DNA of 31,541 bases from HXMU1420-2 sp040830545 (GCA_040830545.1 JBFOMB010000206.1:1-31541); one strand, 5' to 3'. Shown: positions 1 to 8,580, numbered from the stretch's first letter. The notes: generated by a model from the sequence alone, not told the origin. Numbers and translations: made by a program.

Positions 1-337
1 GGATGTTGAAGAGTGCCCCTTCGCGCACAAGGACCGCCCCGGCCCCGCCGTGGCGCCCCGAGAAAACCCGCCAGCGGCCTTTGAGAACAAAAAAGACGTC
101 GGCGGTGGTGGGGCTGGGAAGTAAATGGCGGCGGGGGGGGGGTTGCCCTGCTGCCCCGATGTTGACCCCGATCTGGTCGTTGTTGTGGGGATGCTGGTCG
201 GGGCTTTCAAAAACACCACCGCCGATGATGGTGAAGTTTTCCTTCTGGTCGCTACCGGGTGTGTGGGCGTCGATGAACGCAGTTTTGCAGGGCTTCAGTT
301 CGCCGTAGCGGACGATGCGGGTTTCGATAGGTGTCAT
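1..337 (-). CDS. cupin-domain protein (partial, 3' end outside window)
   Basis: The gene starts at an ATG (337-335) preceded by AAAGGAGACGAAAC and is open to the left edge, giving 112 residues. The N-terminus (TAFIDAHTPGSDQKENFTIIGGG) and the stretch NIGAAGQPP followed by DVFFVLKGRWRVFSG resemble small single-domain cupins of Rhodobacteraceae (recalled family pattern, not searched). In that pattern the segment before the ..VFFVLKG strand reads like HSHRTAE and carries metal-binding histidines. Here it reads LPSPTTAD, with proline where the two histidines are expected. This could be real loss of the metal site or A-to-C errors near a contig end; a run of ten G lies at 133-142. It is the last visible gene of the SnoaL/ABC-transporter operon, 152 bp after the preceding stop. 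Function is unknown; cupins of this kind are often isomerases, dioxygenases or sensors. Confidence 0.7.
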   Translation of the reverse strand, partial: MTPIETRIVRYGELKPCKTAFIDAHTPGSDQKENFTIIGGGVFESPDQHPHNNDQIGVNIGAAGQPPPRRHLLPSPTTADVFFVLKGRWRVFSGRHGGAGAVLVREGALFNI

Positions 338-489
338 GTTTCGTCTCCTTTGGAATTTGGGGTTGGGTTAGAAAGCCCCAGCCCCCGGAGGACGATTGTT
401 CAGTCGGCGCGCACGCAGGGACGCGCGGTGGGCGTGATACCGCCGCGCGGCGTCCGTGTTGCACAGACCGGAATATCTGTGGTTGACGT
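338..489. other. 152-bp gap with imperfect hairpin
   Basis: This is non-coding sequence between the SnoaL-like gene and the cupin gene. It holds an imperfect inverted repeat (359-367 with 377-385, nine pairs, one mismatch) just upstream of the cupin ribosome binding site, and a short GC palindrome (CGCCGCGCGGCG). There is no U-tract, so it does not look like an intrinsic terminator, and no clear promoter is seen. Confidence 0.3.
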
Positions 490-1479
490 TCACGCCTGAC
501 CCGATTGCAGCAGGATCTGTTTCCAGACCGAGGTTTCGTCAAACAGCGTGTATTCCCGGCGCACTTTTGGTGTGTCCGCGATCACCGCGCCAAAATCGGC
601 GTGACTGATGCCCAGCACATAGACTTCGGCCCCGGTCGGTGCACCAAACGCCCCCCAGCCTTCGTGCTTGCCCCAAAGGCTCCAGCGGATGGCGGCACGG
701 GGCGGCATCATGGGTTCGTCGCGCCCGATCTGGTGGTCGATCCTGAATTCCGCGTTGGGGAAGCTGGCGCGCAGGCCCATCCAGAACCGGTCAACCGGAG
801 CCCAGCCATGACCGGTGACGCCGCCCACATATTCGGACTGCACCGCGCGGTCATATTCGTCTTTGATCACCGCAATATCTGCGCCCATGATCCGTGTCAG
901 GATATCAGCATAGCGCTGCCCCCACACGTTGTCGTTCCCATTGCCCTTATAGGGGCCGGGTTGATCAATATGAGGGGTCAGCGGTTTAACACATGCCTTT
1001 GCCCCACCTTCGGTTTCGATCAGGTTGGCGGCGTAGTCCTTGGGATCCCACCCCATCTGACGTACAATCGCGCCCTGATCCCGGATCAGCCATTCATCGT
1101 TGATCTGGTTGTTGATCGCGTGGCAATCGGCAAGGATGCGATAGCGCAGTTTGGTGCCTGTCGCTTTTCCATAGACCCCATCAGCCGCATGCGTCGCGGT
1201 AGACAGGATGCGATGGCTGCTGAGCATGCCTTCTTCCGGCGTCCCCGACCAAATCACATCCTCGCCCAAGAGTTCGCGATCCGGAAACTCGGCCAGGGTC
1301 GCCATGGTTGCACCGATAACGTTCTGATTGCCCAACACAACTGACCCCGGCGACCGCACAACAATGTCGTCACTGTAGTAGTGATGCAGCGTGGCGATGT
1401 TGCGGTCTTCCCAGATCTCTTTGGTGATGCCGATGATGTAGTGCGGGAAATCCGTAAATTTCGCGTCGAACCCTTGCAT
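490..1479 (-). CDS. tandem SnoaL-like (NTF2-fold) protein
   Basis: This 329-aa cytoplasmic protein has no signal peptide. Its length fits two NTF2-fold SnoaL-like domains (about 170 aa each). The first, roughly residues 15-155, contains HHYYSDDIVVRSPGSVVLG and EWLIRDQGAIVRQMGWDP. The second, roughly 190-325, contains WAPVDRFWMGLRASFPNAEFRIDHQIG. SnoaL-like folds act as cyclases, isomerases, hydrolases or dehydratases on small substrates; the reaction here is unknown. The ATG at 1479 has AAGGA seven bases upstream and starts three bases after the LacI stop, so the two are translationally linked. It is more divergent from the other SnoaL proteins of the operon than those are from each other. 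An enzymatic role in the same catabolic pathway is inferred from context. Confidence 0.75.
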   Translation of the reverse strand: MQGFDAKFTDFPHYIIGITKEIWEDRNIATLHHYYSDDIVVRSPGSVVLGNQNVIGATMATLAEFPDRELLGEDVIWSGTPEEGMLSSHRILSTATHAADGVYGKATGTKLRYRILADCHAINNQINDEWLIRDQGAIVRQMGWDPKDYAANLIETEGGAKACVKPLTPHIDQPGPYKGNGNDNVWGQRYADILTRIMGADIAVIKDEYDRAVQSEYVGGVTGHGWAPVDRFWMGLRASFPNAEFRIDHQIGRDEPMMPPRAAIRWSLWGKHEGWGAFGAPTGAEVYVLGISHADFGAVIADTPKVRREYTLFDETSVWKQILLQSGQA

Positions 1480-1482
1480 GGT

Positions 1483-2520
1483 TTATCCTTCGTCTTGCCG
1501 CCAACCGTCGGGCACGCGCGCGGAGCGGCGAATGACCAGCGGGGCCGGAATGGAGATTGTTCGTGTATGCGCCGTGTCCGGCGTTTCGATATGTGCGATC
1601 AGGGTTTCGACGGTTTCGTGAACCATCAGATTGGCGCGCTGCCGCATGGTGGTCAGGTCGTAGGCCCGCCAGGCCGAAGGCGGCACGTCGTCAAAGCCGA
1701 CCACCGACACATCCTCGGGAATGCGCAATCCAAGGCCAAAGCGCAATTCATCCATCGCCGCAAATGCCATGTGATCGTTGGCCACGAATACCGCATCCGG
1801 ACGATCATGCGCCGGGACGTTGAACATGGCGTTGGCGGCTGCACGTGCGCGATCCACGTCGAAGTCCCCTACCTGCCGGGCAAACAACTCCTGCCCACAT
1901 TCCGCCAGGCCCGTCCGAAACCCCGCCTCACGATCGCGCTGCGTCGATGCACCCTCCCACCCCGCGATGTAGGCGATTTTGGTGTGCCCCCCGGCCACCA
2001 GGAATTTGGCCAGATCGCGCCCACCCTGAAAGTTGTTGGAGGTGATGGAACTTACGCCGTCATTGTCCTCGCTCCGGTTGAAATGCACGACCGGCACACC
2101 GGCCTGCCGACACCGCTGCGACAGGTCCGAGGACATCGCGACCGAGGCTGTGACGATCCCATCCACCTGATAATCCAAGATTTCCTCGACCACCCCGTCG
2201 ATGTTTCCTGCGGTTTGCGAGGCCATGAAAACCAGAACGTGGTAACCGCGTTCCTGCAGAGAGTTGGACAGGATTTCCAACGCTTCGGGGTAAAAGTAGT
2301 TGTCCAGATAGGCGACCACGAGCCCGATAATCCGGCTTTTGCCGGACACCATCGCACGGGCCAGAACGTTGGGTCGATAGCCCAGCTCGGCGGCCGCGCT
2401 GCGTACCTTGGCAATGGTTTTCTGGCTGACGGACGCGCCGGGTGTGAACACACGGCTGACGGCCGATTGGCTGACACCTGCCTTTTGGGCAACTTGAAGC
2501 GAGGTGATCTTGTCCGCCAT
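1483..2520 (-). CDS. LacI-family transcriptional regulator
   Basis: The protein has 345 residues. The N-terminal helix-turn-helix (TSLQVAQKAGVSQSAVSRVF, about residues 5-24) and hinge (VRSAAAELGYRPN) are classic LacI. The rest is a periplasmic-binding-protein-like effector domain with the typical IIGLVVAYLDNYFYPE, GRDLAKFLVAGGH and PDAVFVANDHMAFAAMDELR segments. I chose the ATG at 2520, which overlaps the SDR stop as TGATG; a GTG 15 bases upstream is an alternative. LacI proteins usually repress sugar or polyol transport operons and are released by a ligand from the pathway. The likely operators are the twin palindromes at 11035 and 11090, in front of the first gene of the same operon, so it would be autoregulated. 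The effector is presumably the imported compound or an early intermediate. Confidence 0.93.
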   Translation of the reverse strand: MADKITSLQVAQKAGVSQSAVSRVFTPGASVSQKTIAKVRSAAAELGYRPNVLARAMVSGKSRIIGLVVAYLDNYFYPEALEILSNSLQERGYHVLVFMASQTAGNIDGVVEEILDYQVDGIVTASVAMSSDLSQRCRQAGVPVVHFNRSEDNDGVSSITSNNFQGGRDLAKFLVAGGHTKIAYIAGWEGASTQRDREAGFRTGLAECGQELFARQVGDFDVDRARAAANAMFNVPAHDRPDAVFVANDHMAFAAMDELRFGLGLRIPEDVSVVGFDDVPPSAWRAYDLTTMRQRANLMVHETVETLIAHIETPDTAHTRTISIPAPLVIRRSARVPDGWRQDEG

Positions 2521-3284
2521 CAGCCTGCCGTCCACCCTCCATCCACCAGAAGCGACGTGCCGGTAACCAGTGCTGACGCATCCGAGGCCAGATACAGGAT
2601 CGCGCCCATGATGTCCTCGACCTCGCCCACGCGGCCCAGTTTGATCTTCTCCTCGATCCAGCGCAGTCGTTCCGGGTTGTCGAACGTCACTTGTGTCAGA
2701 GGTGTGCGGATGAAGGTTGGCGCAACAGCGTTGATGCGAATGCGGTCAGGCCCCCATTCGATGGCCATGGCCTTGATCATGCCCTCCAGCCCCCATTTCG
2801 ACGCGCAATAGACCGACCGGTCGATGCCGCCGACATGGCCCATCTGACTGGAGATATGGATGATCGACCCGGTCCTGCCTGCCTCCTTCAACGCCTTCGC
2901 GGCCCATGCAGACAGGAAGAACGCGGATTTCAGGTTCAGGTCCATCACCCGGTCATAGTCGTCCGGCGTGATGTCGATGGCGGGGGCCGGATGCGCCGTT
3001 CCCGCAGAGTTGACCACGACGTCAAATACCTTCCCGCCCAGCGCGTCCGCCAAGGCATCCATGTCGCCCTGATCCAGCGCCAGCGGTTCTGCTGACCACC
3101 CCTGAGCCTGCATGGCGTCTACCGTTTCGGTCAGCCGGTCCAACCCCCGCGCCGCACAGACCACATGCGCGCCCGCCTCAGCCAAGGCCACCGCGCAGGC
3201 CTGCCCGATTCCCGAAGAGGCACCTGTGACCAGCGCGGTTTTGCCCGCAAGCGAGAAAGAAGGTGTGCGTGGCAGGTCAGTCAT
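2520..3284 (-). CDS. short-chain dehydrogenase/reductase (SDR)
   Basis: This 254-aa classical SDR has all its functional motifs: the nucleotide-binding TGASSGIG (20-27), NSAG (92-95), and the catalytic tetrad Asn/Ser145/Tyr159/Lys163 (HISSQMG and YCASK). It ends with the usual ..GTSLLVDGGWTAG. An Ala-Arg (AARG) after the second strand, in place of an acidic residue, would allow NADP(H); NAD(H) cannot be excluded. Its ATG overlaps the preceding SnoaL-like gene by four bases (ATGA) and its stop overlaps the LacI start. The probable role is oxidation of a secondary alcohol, or reduction of the matching ketone, in the pathway fed by the ABC transporter. The nearest generic names are gluconate 5-dehydrogenase or 3-oxoacyl reductase, neither of which should be taken literally. 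Confidence 0.9.
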   Translation of the reverse strand: MTDLPRTPSFSLAGKTALVTGASSGIGQACAVALAEAGAHVVCAARGLDRLTETVDAMQAQGWSAEPLALDQGDMDALADALGGKVFDVVVNSAGTAHPAPAIDITPDDYDRVMDLNLKSAFFLSAWAAKALKEAGRTGSIIHISSQMGHVGGIDRSVYCASKWGLEGMIKAMAIEWGPDRIRINAVAPTFIRTPLTQVTFDNPERLRWIEEKIKLGRVGEVEDIMGAILYLASDASALVTGTSLLVDGGWTAG

Positions 3285-4339
3285 CCGCTCATTCCATCCG
3301 GGATATTGATACGGCCTAAATTGCGGGCCTTGTTGAATTCTCGCAGCCGGGCCAGCACGTCGACGCCCAGTTGCTGATACGCATCCAACAGGTCCACCAG
3401 AACCCAGTTTTCGCGGATGCGACCATTCTCCAGCCGCCAGAAATCCAGGGACTTCATCGTGATTTTCTTGCCAGCTGGGGCGATGCCCAACCAGCCGTCA
3501 TGCGTAACGGTCTGTATCATGTTGGGCCAACCTGTCACTGCGGCGTAATCACCGTCCCCAAAGAAGTGATAGGTGATGTCCTCTACGTATTGCCCCCGGT
3601 CCGGCATCGCGTTCAGGAACGGGATCTGGTGCCAGTTACGGAATCCGGCCCAACCACGCCCCGTGCCAATGCCGGACGGGCCATACCAGTTCATACGCGG
3701 ATGCCAGAACCGGTCATGCTCCATCACTTCGGGTCCGCCTCGCGACGGGTGTTTCTTCAGATGTTCCAGCATGTCGACGATGTGCTGGCAGGTGGCACGG
3801 CCCTTCGCCGCGTCGTATGGCCCCGGAACAAACCCGTCCTGCGTGGCCGGTCCCGGCACGTGCCATTCCCGACCCAGGGACGGGGCCATGGGCCAGGCGT
3901 TTGCCTGCATCATGACCTCGGGAATGTCCCAAAGGGCCTGGAATTCGACAACCTTGCCACCTTCCATGCGGAAGAATTCGTGGAACCGCATCGTAACCTG
4001 CTGGCCGGTTGGCGGGATGTCCAGCCATGGACCGGTGAAAGTGCCGGTGTAGTAACCGCCACATCCGACCCATTCCGCGCCAAAGTCATCTGGCCCGGCC
4101 ATGACGATGTAATCGCGCCGTTCCAGATCGGGCCAAGCCTGCAACAGGTCGGCATAGGCGGTATCGTAAAACGCCTGCGGTCCTGCGCTGTCCCCAAATG
4201 GGTGGCACAGGTGGAATTCGGCATCAGGTGCAGTGACGCTATCAAGCGCCGCGCGCACGTCGGCCTCATCAAAGTCGTACATCGCGGCTCTGAGAGTCGC
4301 GATGCGGGCCTTGTTTTCGGTTTGCAGATCGCCGCTCAT
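3281..4339 (-). CDS. tandem SnoaL-like (NTF2-fold) protein
   Basis: This 352-aa protein is built of two SnoaL-like halves. The first (about 15-150) includes VTMRFHEFFRMEGGKVVEFQ, the typical second-to-last strand pattern. The second (about 190-340) includes WYGPSGIGTGRGWAGFRNWH and KKITMKSLDFWRLENGRIRE followed by NWVLVDLLDAYQQLGVDVL. The second half is clearly related to the divergent gene at 11182-12192 (WWGPTGIGATYTIERYAKQH, NWIFIDLLHFWKQQGVDIL) and to the single-domain protein at 5741-6271. AGGGAGG lies about ten bases before the ATG at 4339. It is probably an enzyme, or a scaffold-like partner, acting on the same small molecule as its neighbours. The reaction cannot be read from sequence. 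Confidence 0.78.
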   Translation of the reverse strand: MSGDLQTENKARIATLRAAMYDFDEADVRAALDSVTAPDAEFHLCHPFGDSAGPQAFYDTAYADLLQAWPDLERRDYIVMAGPDDFGAEWVGCGGYYTGTFTGPWLDIPPTGQQVTMRFHEFFRMEGGKVVEFQALWDIPEVMMQANAWPMAPSLGREWHVPGPATQDGFVPGPYDAAKGRATCQHIVDMLEHLKKHPSRGGPEVMEHDRFWHPRMNWYGPSGIGTGRGWAGFRNWHQIPFLNAMPDRGQYVEDITYHFFGDGDYAAVTGWPNMIQTVTHDGWLGIAPAGKKITMKSLDFWRLENGRIRENWVLVDLLDAYQQLGVDVLARLREFNKARNLGRINIPDGMSG

Positions 4340-4360
4340 CGCGGTCGTTTTCCTCCCTTG

Positions 4361-4389
4361 GCCCTCAACCCATTTTCAGGATTGAGGGC
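4361..4389 (-). other. intergenic inverted repeat
   Basis: GCCCTCAA at 4361-4368 is perfectly complementary to TTGAGGGC at 4382-4389, with a 13-base loop. It sits between the HisD-family gene and the following SnoaL-like gene. It has no U-tract. It may be an mRNA processing or stabilising element, or chance. Confidence 0.35.
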
Positions 4390-4397
4390 AGTCCTTG

Positions 4398-5729
4398 TTA
4401 CTCTGCCGCTTCGCGATAAGGCGCGGCTTCGCCATATGGCACGTTCACACCGCCATAGCGCCGTACACGTACGTTGCATTGTTCGGCATGACCTACGAAC
4501 CCTTCCAGCATGCACAGGCGCGATCCGTATTCACCGATCAGCGTCGCGGCCTCGTCCGTCAGAACCTTCTGATAGCTGTGGGTTTTCAAGTACTTTCCGA
4601 CCCACAAACCGCCGGTGTAACGACCCGCTTTCTTGGTAGGCAACGTGTGGTTGGTGCCGATCACCTTATCACCGTTTGACACATTGGTGCGCGGCCCCAG
4701 GAACAGCGCGCCGTAACACGTCATGTTGTCCAGGAACCAATCATCCCGGTCGGTCATGACCTGCACATGTTCGGACGCAATGTCATCGGCAACCTGCAAC
4801 ATCTCGTCATAGGTGTCGCAGACGATCACCTCGCCATATTCGTCCCATGACACCTTGGCCGTGCCTGCGGTGGGGAGGATGCCGAGAATCCGGTCAACCT
4901 CGGACATGGTGTCCTCAGCCAGTTTGCGCGAATTGGTGAGCAGGACGCAGGGGCTGTTGTAGCCATGTTCCGCCTGCCCCAGCAGGTCCGTCGCGCAGAG
5001 TTCGGCGTCTGCTGCTGTTTCGTCTGCGATCACCATGGTTTCTGTCGGACCGGCAAACAGATCGATGCCAACACGACCGAACAATTGGCGCTTGGCCTCG
5101 GCCACAAACGCGTTGCCGGGGCCGACGAGCATGTGCACCGGTTTAATAGTCTCAGTGCCCAACGCCATCGCACCAATCGCCTGAATGCCGCCCATGACAT
5201 AGATCTCATGCGCGCCGCCCAGATGCATGGCTGCGATCACCGCCGGGTTTGGTTTGCCTTCGAACGGGGGGGTGCAGGCAATGATGCGTGGCACACCCGC
5301 GACCGAGGCCGTTGCTACAGACATATGGGCGGAGGCGACCATCGGGAATTTGCCACCGGGGACGTAGCAGCCCACGGATTGCACCGGAATGTTCTTGTGT
5401 CCGAGGATCACGCCAGGCAGCGTCTCAACCTCGATGTCCACCATCGAGTCACGCTGCGCTTGGGCAAAGTTGCGGACCTGTTCCTGCGCAAACTTGATGT
5501 CGGCCAGTTCCCGGTCGGTCAGCTGTGCCATCAGCCCGTCAATATCGTCCTGGCTCAGCTTGAAAGACGCCGGGGAGTAGTTGTCGAACTTTTCGCTCAA
5601 CTCGCGAACGGCTGTGTCACCACGCGTTTCAATGTCCTTGAGTGTGGATTCCACCACGGCCCGGGTTTTGGCATCATCCACTGCCCGGTCGGCGTCGGAC
5701 TTGCCACGTTTGAGATACTCAATTGCCAT
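4398..5729 (-). CDS. histidinol-dehydrogenase-family NAD-dependent alcohol dehydrogenase (HpsN-like)
   Basis: The 443-aa protein is full length for the HisD family. The positions equivalent to the zinc and catalytic residues of E. coli HisD are all present: Gln252 and His255 (GQAEHG), Glu320-His321 (SEHVQ), Asp354 (GDKVIGTNHTLPT) and His414 (EGFVGHAEQ). HisD-family enzymes carry out a two-step, four-electron NAD-dependent oxidation of a primary alcohol to a carboxylate. The NGDKVIGTNHTLPT block and the extended C-terminus (VRRYGGVNVPYGEA) resemble the sulfopropanediol 3-dehydrogenase (HpsN) branch rather than biosynthetic HisD, and no his genes are nearby. It is therefore probably catabolic. 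The actual alcohol is unknown; dihydroxypropanesulfonate is only one possibility, and none of the usual hps or sulfolactate-cleaving genes are here. GAGGG lies eight bases before the ATG. Confidence 0.88.
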   Translation of the reverse strand: MAIEYLKRGKSDADRAVDDAKTRAVVESTLKDIETRGDTAVRELSEKFDNYSPASFKLSQDDIDGLMAQLTDRELADIKFAQEQVRNFAQAQRDSMVDIEVETLPGVILGHKNIPVQSVGCYVPGGKFPMVASAHMSVATASVAGVPRIIACTPPFEGKPNPAVIAAMHLGGAHEIYVMGGIQAIGAMALGTETIKPVHMLVGPGNAFVAEAKRQLFGRVGIDLFAGPTETMVIADETAADAELCATDLLGQAEHGYNSPCVLLTNSRKLAEDTMSEVDRILGILPTAGTAKVSWDEYGEVIVCDTYDEMLQVADDIASEHVQVMTDRDDWFLDNMTCYGALFLGPRTNVSNGDKVIGTNHTLPTKKAGRYTGGLWVGKYLKTHSYQKVLTDEAATLIGEYGSRLCMLEGFVGHAEQCNVRVRRYGGVNVPYGEAAPYREAAE

Positions 5730-5740
5730 CGTTCAAACCC

Positions 5741-6271
5741 TCAATTTTCCGGACGCGGCGCGACTTTCTCGCCCCGGTCATATGCTTCCCAGCCTTCGCC
5801 GTTGAACAGGTCAACGCCCAGCTGCGCGGCCACATGGGCGAAATCCACGTTGACCCAGTTGTCGACGATCTGGCCGTCTACGACCTTCCAGAAATCCATG
5901 TAGCGGATTTCGACGCGCTTCCCGGTTGCCGGAATGCCCAGGAATTCGCCGGAATGCGTGGCCTCCTGCCGACCAAAGGCGGCGGCCCACTCACCCATGT
6001 AAAGACGAGCTTCGTCGATGCAGGTCTTATCCGAAAACGCCGCCTGAAACGGGCGTTGCCAGTTGTCCTGAAATTCCTGCAAGCCGGTTTTGGTCCCGCA
6101 GCCCTGATTTCCCATCCAGCGGAACCCTTGGGTGAAGAATTCGCCGATGTCGTCGATGCGGTGGTCGTTCAGACCATCGACCATGTTTTCAATCACTGCG
6201 CGCGTTTCATCCGTTTTGCTCATGTCGGTGTCGCGGGTCAGTACGGCCTGTTCGGGGCGTGAGCCTTTCAT
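5741..6271 (-). CDS. single-domain SnoaL-like protein
   Basis: This 176-aa protein has one NTF2-fold SnoaL-like domain. The diagnostic C-terminal part reads EFLGIPATGKRVEIRYMDFW, then a KVVDGQIVDNWVNVDFAHVA segment, the same pattern as the second halves of the tandem proteins at 3281-4339 and 11182-12192. The start at 6271 has AAAAGGA upstream; a second ATG 16 codons in (MSKTDETR) is possible. It lies 11 bases upstream of the HisD-family gene. Ester-cyclase/SnoaL proteins of this length are usually small oligomeric enzymes. The tandem relatives probably arose by duplication and fusion of such a unit. Substrate unknown. Confidence 0.8.
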   Translation of the reverse strand: MKGSRPEQAVLTRDTDMSKTDETRAVIENMVDGLNDHRIDDIGEFFTQGFRWMGNQGCGTKTGLQEFQDNWQRPFQAAFSDKTCIDEARLYMGEWAAAFGRQEATHSGEFLGIPATGKRVEIRYMDFWKVVDGQIVDNWVNVDFAHVAAQLGVDLFNGEGWEAYDRGEKVAPRPEN

Positions 6272-6401
6272 GTCTTTGTCCTTTTGAATTGCCGAGGGGA
6301 TTTGAGGTGAGGAACATGAAACCCCACGCTCAAGAAATCCCTTGGCATTCTGTTCAACGCCGGGTGGCGTGCAGTTGCGTTATGTCGTGCGTGACGGCTC
6401 A

Positions 6402-7556
6402 TCAGCCTTTGACGGCCCCTGCTGTCAGACCGCTGACAATCTGGCGCTGGAACACCACCACCAGCAGGAATAGAGGCGCAGTGATCGACACTGCAGCGGC
6501 AACTGCAACAACCTGGTCTGTGGTTGTCGTTTCGCGGTTGAACATGCCTGCGATGGCCGGGACCATTGTCTGGTTTTGCGCGTCCAGCAGCAGCGAGGTC
6601 ACGAGGAAGTCGTTGTAACCCAGCAGGAAACTGAAGAGGCCCGTGGTAATTACACCCGGCCACATGACCGGCATGATCACGCGGCGGAAGGCCTGGAAAT
6701 GGTTGCATCCGTCTACACGCGCGGCCTCGTCCAGTTCTGCCGGGATGTTCTGGAAGAATGACCGCAGCATCCAGATCGTGAACGGTTGGTTGATGGCCAC
6801 CAGCACGGCAATCACGGCAAAGGGTTTGCCATAAAGCGTTGGTGCGTTTTCCCCCAGGATCGGGGCCAGCCATTCAGCCGAGTTGATGAAGACAGGCAGG
6901 TAACCGGCCACCAGAACCGAATGCAGCAACGCGCGAAACACCAGCGCGACAATCAGGATCCAGAACGCGAGGTTGCTGCCTGAGCGTGCCAAACCATAGC
7001 CTGCCAGCGTGCCAACGGTCAGCGACACTGTCACAACGCCAGTGGTCACAATCAGCGAGTTCTGGAAGTTCTTGGAAAAGCCTCGGTCGATCCAGACCGT
7101 GCTGTAATGTTCAGTCGTCAGGCCGATCACGTCCCGTCCCAGCGGGCCAAACAGCGGGTTCAGCACACCCATGATTGTCGGCAGGACGGAAAAGAACACC
7201 ACGATAAACCCGACGACCACAACCAACGCACCGATGACCCAGCCTGCCCACTGGAAACCGCTGGGGCTGTAGCTGCGAACCATGTTTGGCATCATCCGGA
7301 TGGCGACAATGAATGTACCCCAGATGACCGCGATACCCGCAAGTACGTCGAGGATCGACAGACCGTCACCGCCCTCCAACGTGGCCGGTCCGAAGATGAC
7401 GTTCAGCGCGTTGGAGTCATAGGCATCCACCGGCGACTTGAAGCTCATCACCGTGATCCAGAGGATCGGGAAGGCTGCGATCAGGCACCAGAAGGCGAGG
7501 AACACGGCCGAGGACAAACGTAGACCCATCGGTTGGCGCATGACTTGAGACGACAT
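6402..7556 (-). CDS. carbohydrate-type ABC transporter permease (MalG-like)
   Basis: This is an inner-membrane permease of the CUT1 class, 384 aa. The cytoplasmic EAA loop that docks on the ATPase is present (EAARVDGCNHFQAFRRVIMP). Family members are usually about 270-300 aa. This one has an extra segment of roughly 90 residues after the first membrane helix, with two additional strongly hydrophobic stretches (VLAGIAVIWGTFIVAIRMM; WVIGALVVVVGFIVVFFSVL), so about eight membrane spans in all. The start is the ATG at 7556 (MSSQVMRQ), one base after the stop of the partner permease and eight bases after AAAGGAGG. An in-frame upstream extension is rejected. It forms the translocation pore with the MalF-like protein. 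Confidence 0.92.
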   Translation of the reverse strand: MSSQVMRQPMGLRLSSAVFLAFWCLIAAFPILWITVMSFKSPVDAYDSNALNVIFGPATLEGGDGLSILDVLAGIAVIWGTFIVAIRMMPNMVRSYSPSGFQWAGWVIGALVVVVGFIVVFFSVLPTIMGVLNPLFGPLGRDVIGLTTEHYSTVWIDRGFSKNFQNSLIVTTGVVTVSLTVGTLAGYGLARSGSNLAFWILIVALVFRALLHSVLVAGYLPVFINSAEWLAPILGENAPTLYGKPFAVIAVLVAINQPFTIWMLRSFFQNIPAELDEAARVDGCNHFQAFRRVIMPVMWPGVITTGLFSFLLGYNDFLVTSLLLDAQNQTMVPAIAGMFNRETTTTDQVVAVAAAVSITAPLFLLVVVFQRQIVSGLTAGAVKG

Positions 7557-7557
7557 A

Positions 7558-8580
7558 TCAGTGGCCTCCTTTATGGTCGCGCCATGTACGGCGCAGGGGT
7601 GCAATCAGCAGGACGATGATCCCGACCATGGTCAGCATGGCGCTGGCCGACGCACGCGAGATCGAGCGGTTGCCTGCCTCGTCCGGGACAAGGAAGTCGT
7701 AGGTCAGCCACTGGAGCGAGATCACATGGCCCTGGCTGGAGAAGCCCACGATAGCCTCGAATTCTCGATAGGTGTCCATAAGATGGATCATCGACACGAA
7801 CACGATCAGCGGCATGAGGTGCGGGATGACGACGAATTTCAGGCGCTGCCAACGACTGGCCCCGTCGATAACCGCGCTTTCGAGGCTGTCCTGGTTCACT
7901 GTCTGTAGACCCGCATAGAAGATGATCGCGGCAAACGGCACCACGGCCCAGACGCGGTAGAGCATGATCAGCAGTTCTATTGTCCAGGCCTGCGCAAACA
8001 GCGCGATGTCGCGATTCAGCCAGGATTCAAGCCCCGCTGTCAGAATGCCGTCCCCCCGGAACAGCCAGTTGACGGACAAGGCCCCAATCACTGGCGTGAT
8101 GATGAACGGCAGGAGCGTGACGAAGATGACCGGTCCCTTGATCGCCTTGGTCGCGTTGTTGATCACCAAAGCAATCACAATTGCCAGCGCAATCACCATG
8201 GGCAGCGTGACAAGGGTCAGCATCAGGGTAAAGCGTAGAGCCTTCCAAAAATCGATGGACTGAAACGCCGCCCAGCTGCCGTTGCTGATCGCATCCCAGA
8301 CCCGCCCCAGTTCCAGCACGTTTGCATAGGATTGCAGCCCGACAAATTCGGTCCGCGTCACGATCTCTCCATCTTCGTCAAGGATGGGCATCGACCGCTC
8401 TTCGGTCACACAGGTCTGCTTCAGAAAACCCGGAGTACAGGATTCTACCTCAACCGTCTCATAGATCGGTTGCGTGACATAAAAGCTCTGCGAAAACACG
8501 CTGACCAGCGGGAACGCAATAAACAGGAGCATCATAAAGACAGAGGGTCCGACAAAAGCGGCGAAAGTCTTGAAGTTCAT
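7558..8580 (-). CDS. carbohydrate-type ABC transporter permease (MalF-like)
   Basis: This 340-aa inner-membrane permease has about six hydrophobic spans, the first at residues 8-30. The EAA loop is recognisable (ESAVIDGASRWQRLKFVVIP) and matches the CUT1 type. After span 1 a periplasmic loop of about 80 residues includes CTPGFLKQTC, two cysteines nine apart that could form a disulfide, plus an acidic DEDGE stretch; this loop may contact the binding protein. The gene lies 69 bp after the binding-protein gene, separated from it by a strong hairpin, and one base before the second permease. It would form a heterodimeric pore with the MalG-like protein for the unknown substrate. Confidence 0.93.
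   Translation of the reverse strand: MNFKTFAAFVGPSVFMMLLFIAFPLVSVFSQSFYVTQPIYETVEVESCTPGFLKQTCVTEERSMPILDEDGEIVTRTEFVGLQSYANVLELGRVWDAISNGSWAAFQSIDFWKALRFTLMLTLVTLPMVIALAIVIALVINNATKAIKGPVIFVTLLPFIITPVIGALSVNWLFRGDGILTAGLESWLNRDIALFAQAWTIELLIMLYRVWAVVPFAAIIFYAGLQTVNQDSLESAVIDGASRWQRLKFVVIPHLMPLIVFVSMIHLMDTYREFEAIVGFSSQGHVISLQWLTYDFLVPDEAGNRSISRASASAMLTMVGIIVLLIAPLRRTWRDHKGGH

Noticed and set aside
133..142. Frameshift in the cupin gene at a run of ten G
   Set aside because: The frame is consistent on both sides of the run (NIGAAGQPP before, DVFFVLKGRWRV after), so no net indel is present, although base substitutions remain possible.
4398..5729. Histidine-biosynthesis histidinol dehydrogenase
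   Set aside because: The fold and active site are HisD-like, but no his genes are near, the operon is LacI-controlled with an importer, and the sequence signature resembles the HpsN branch.
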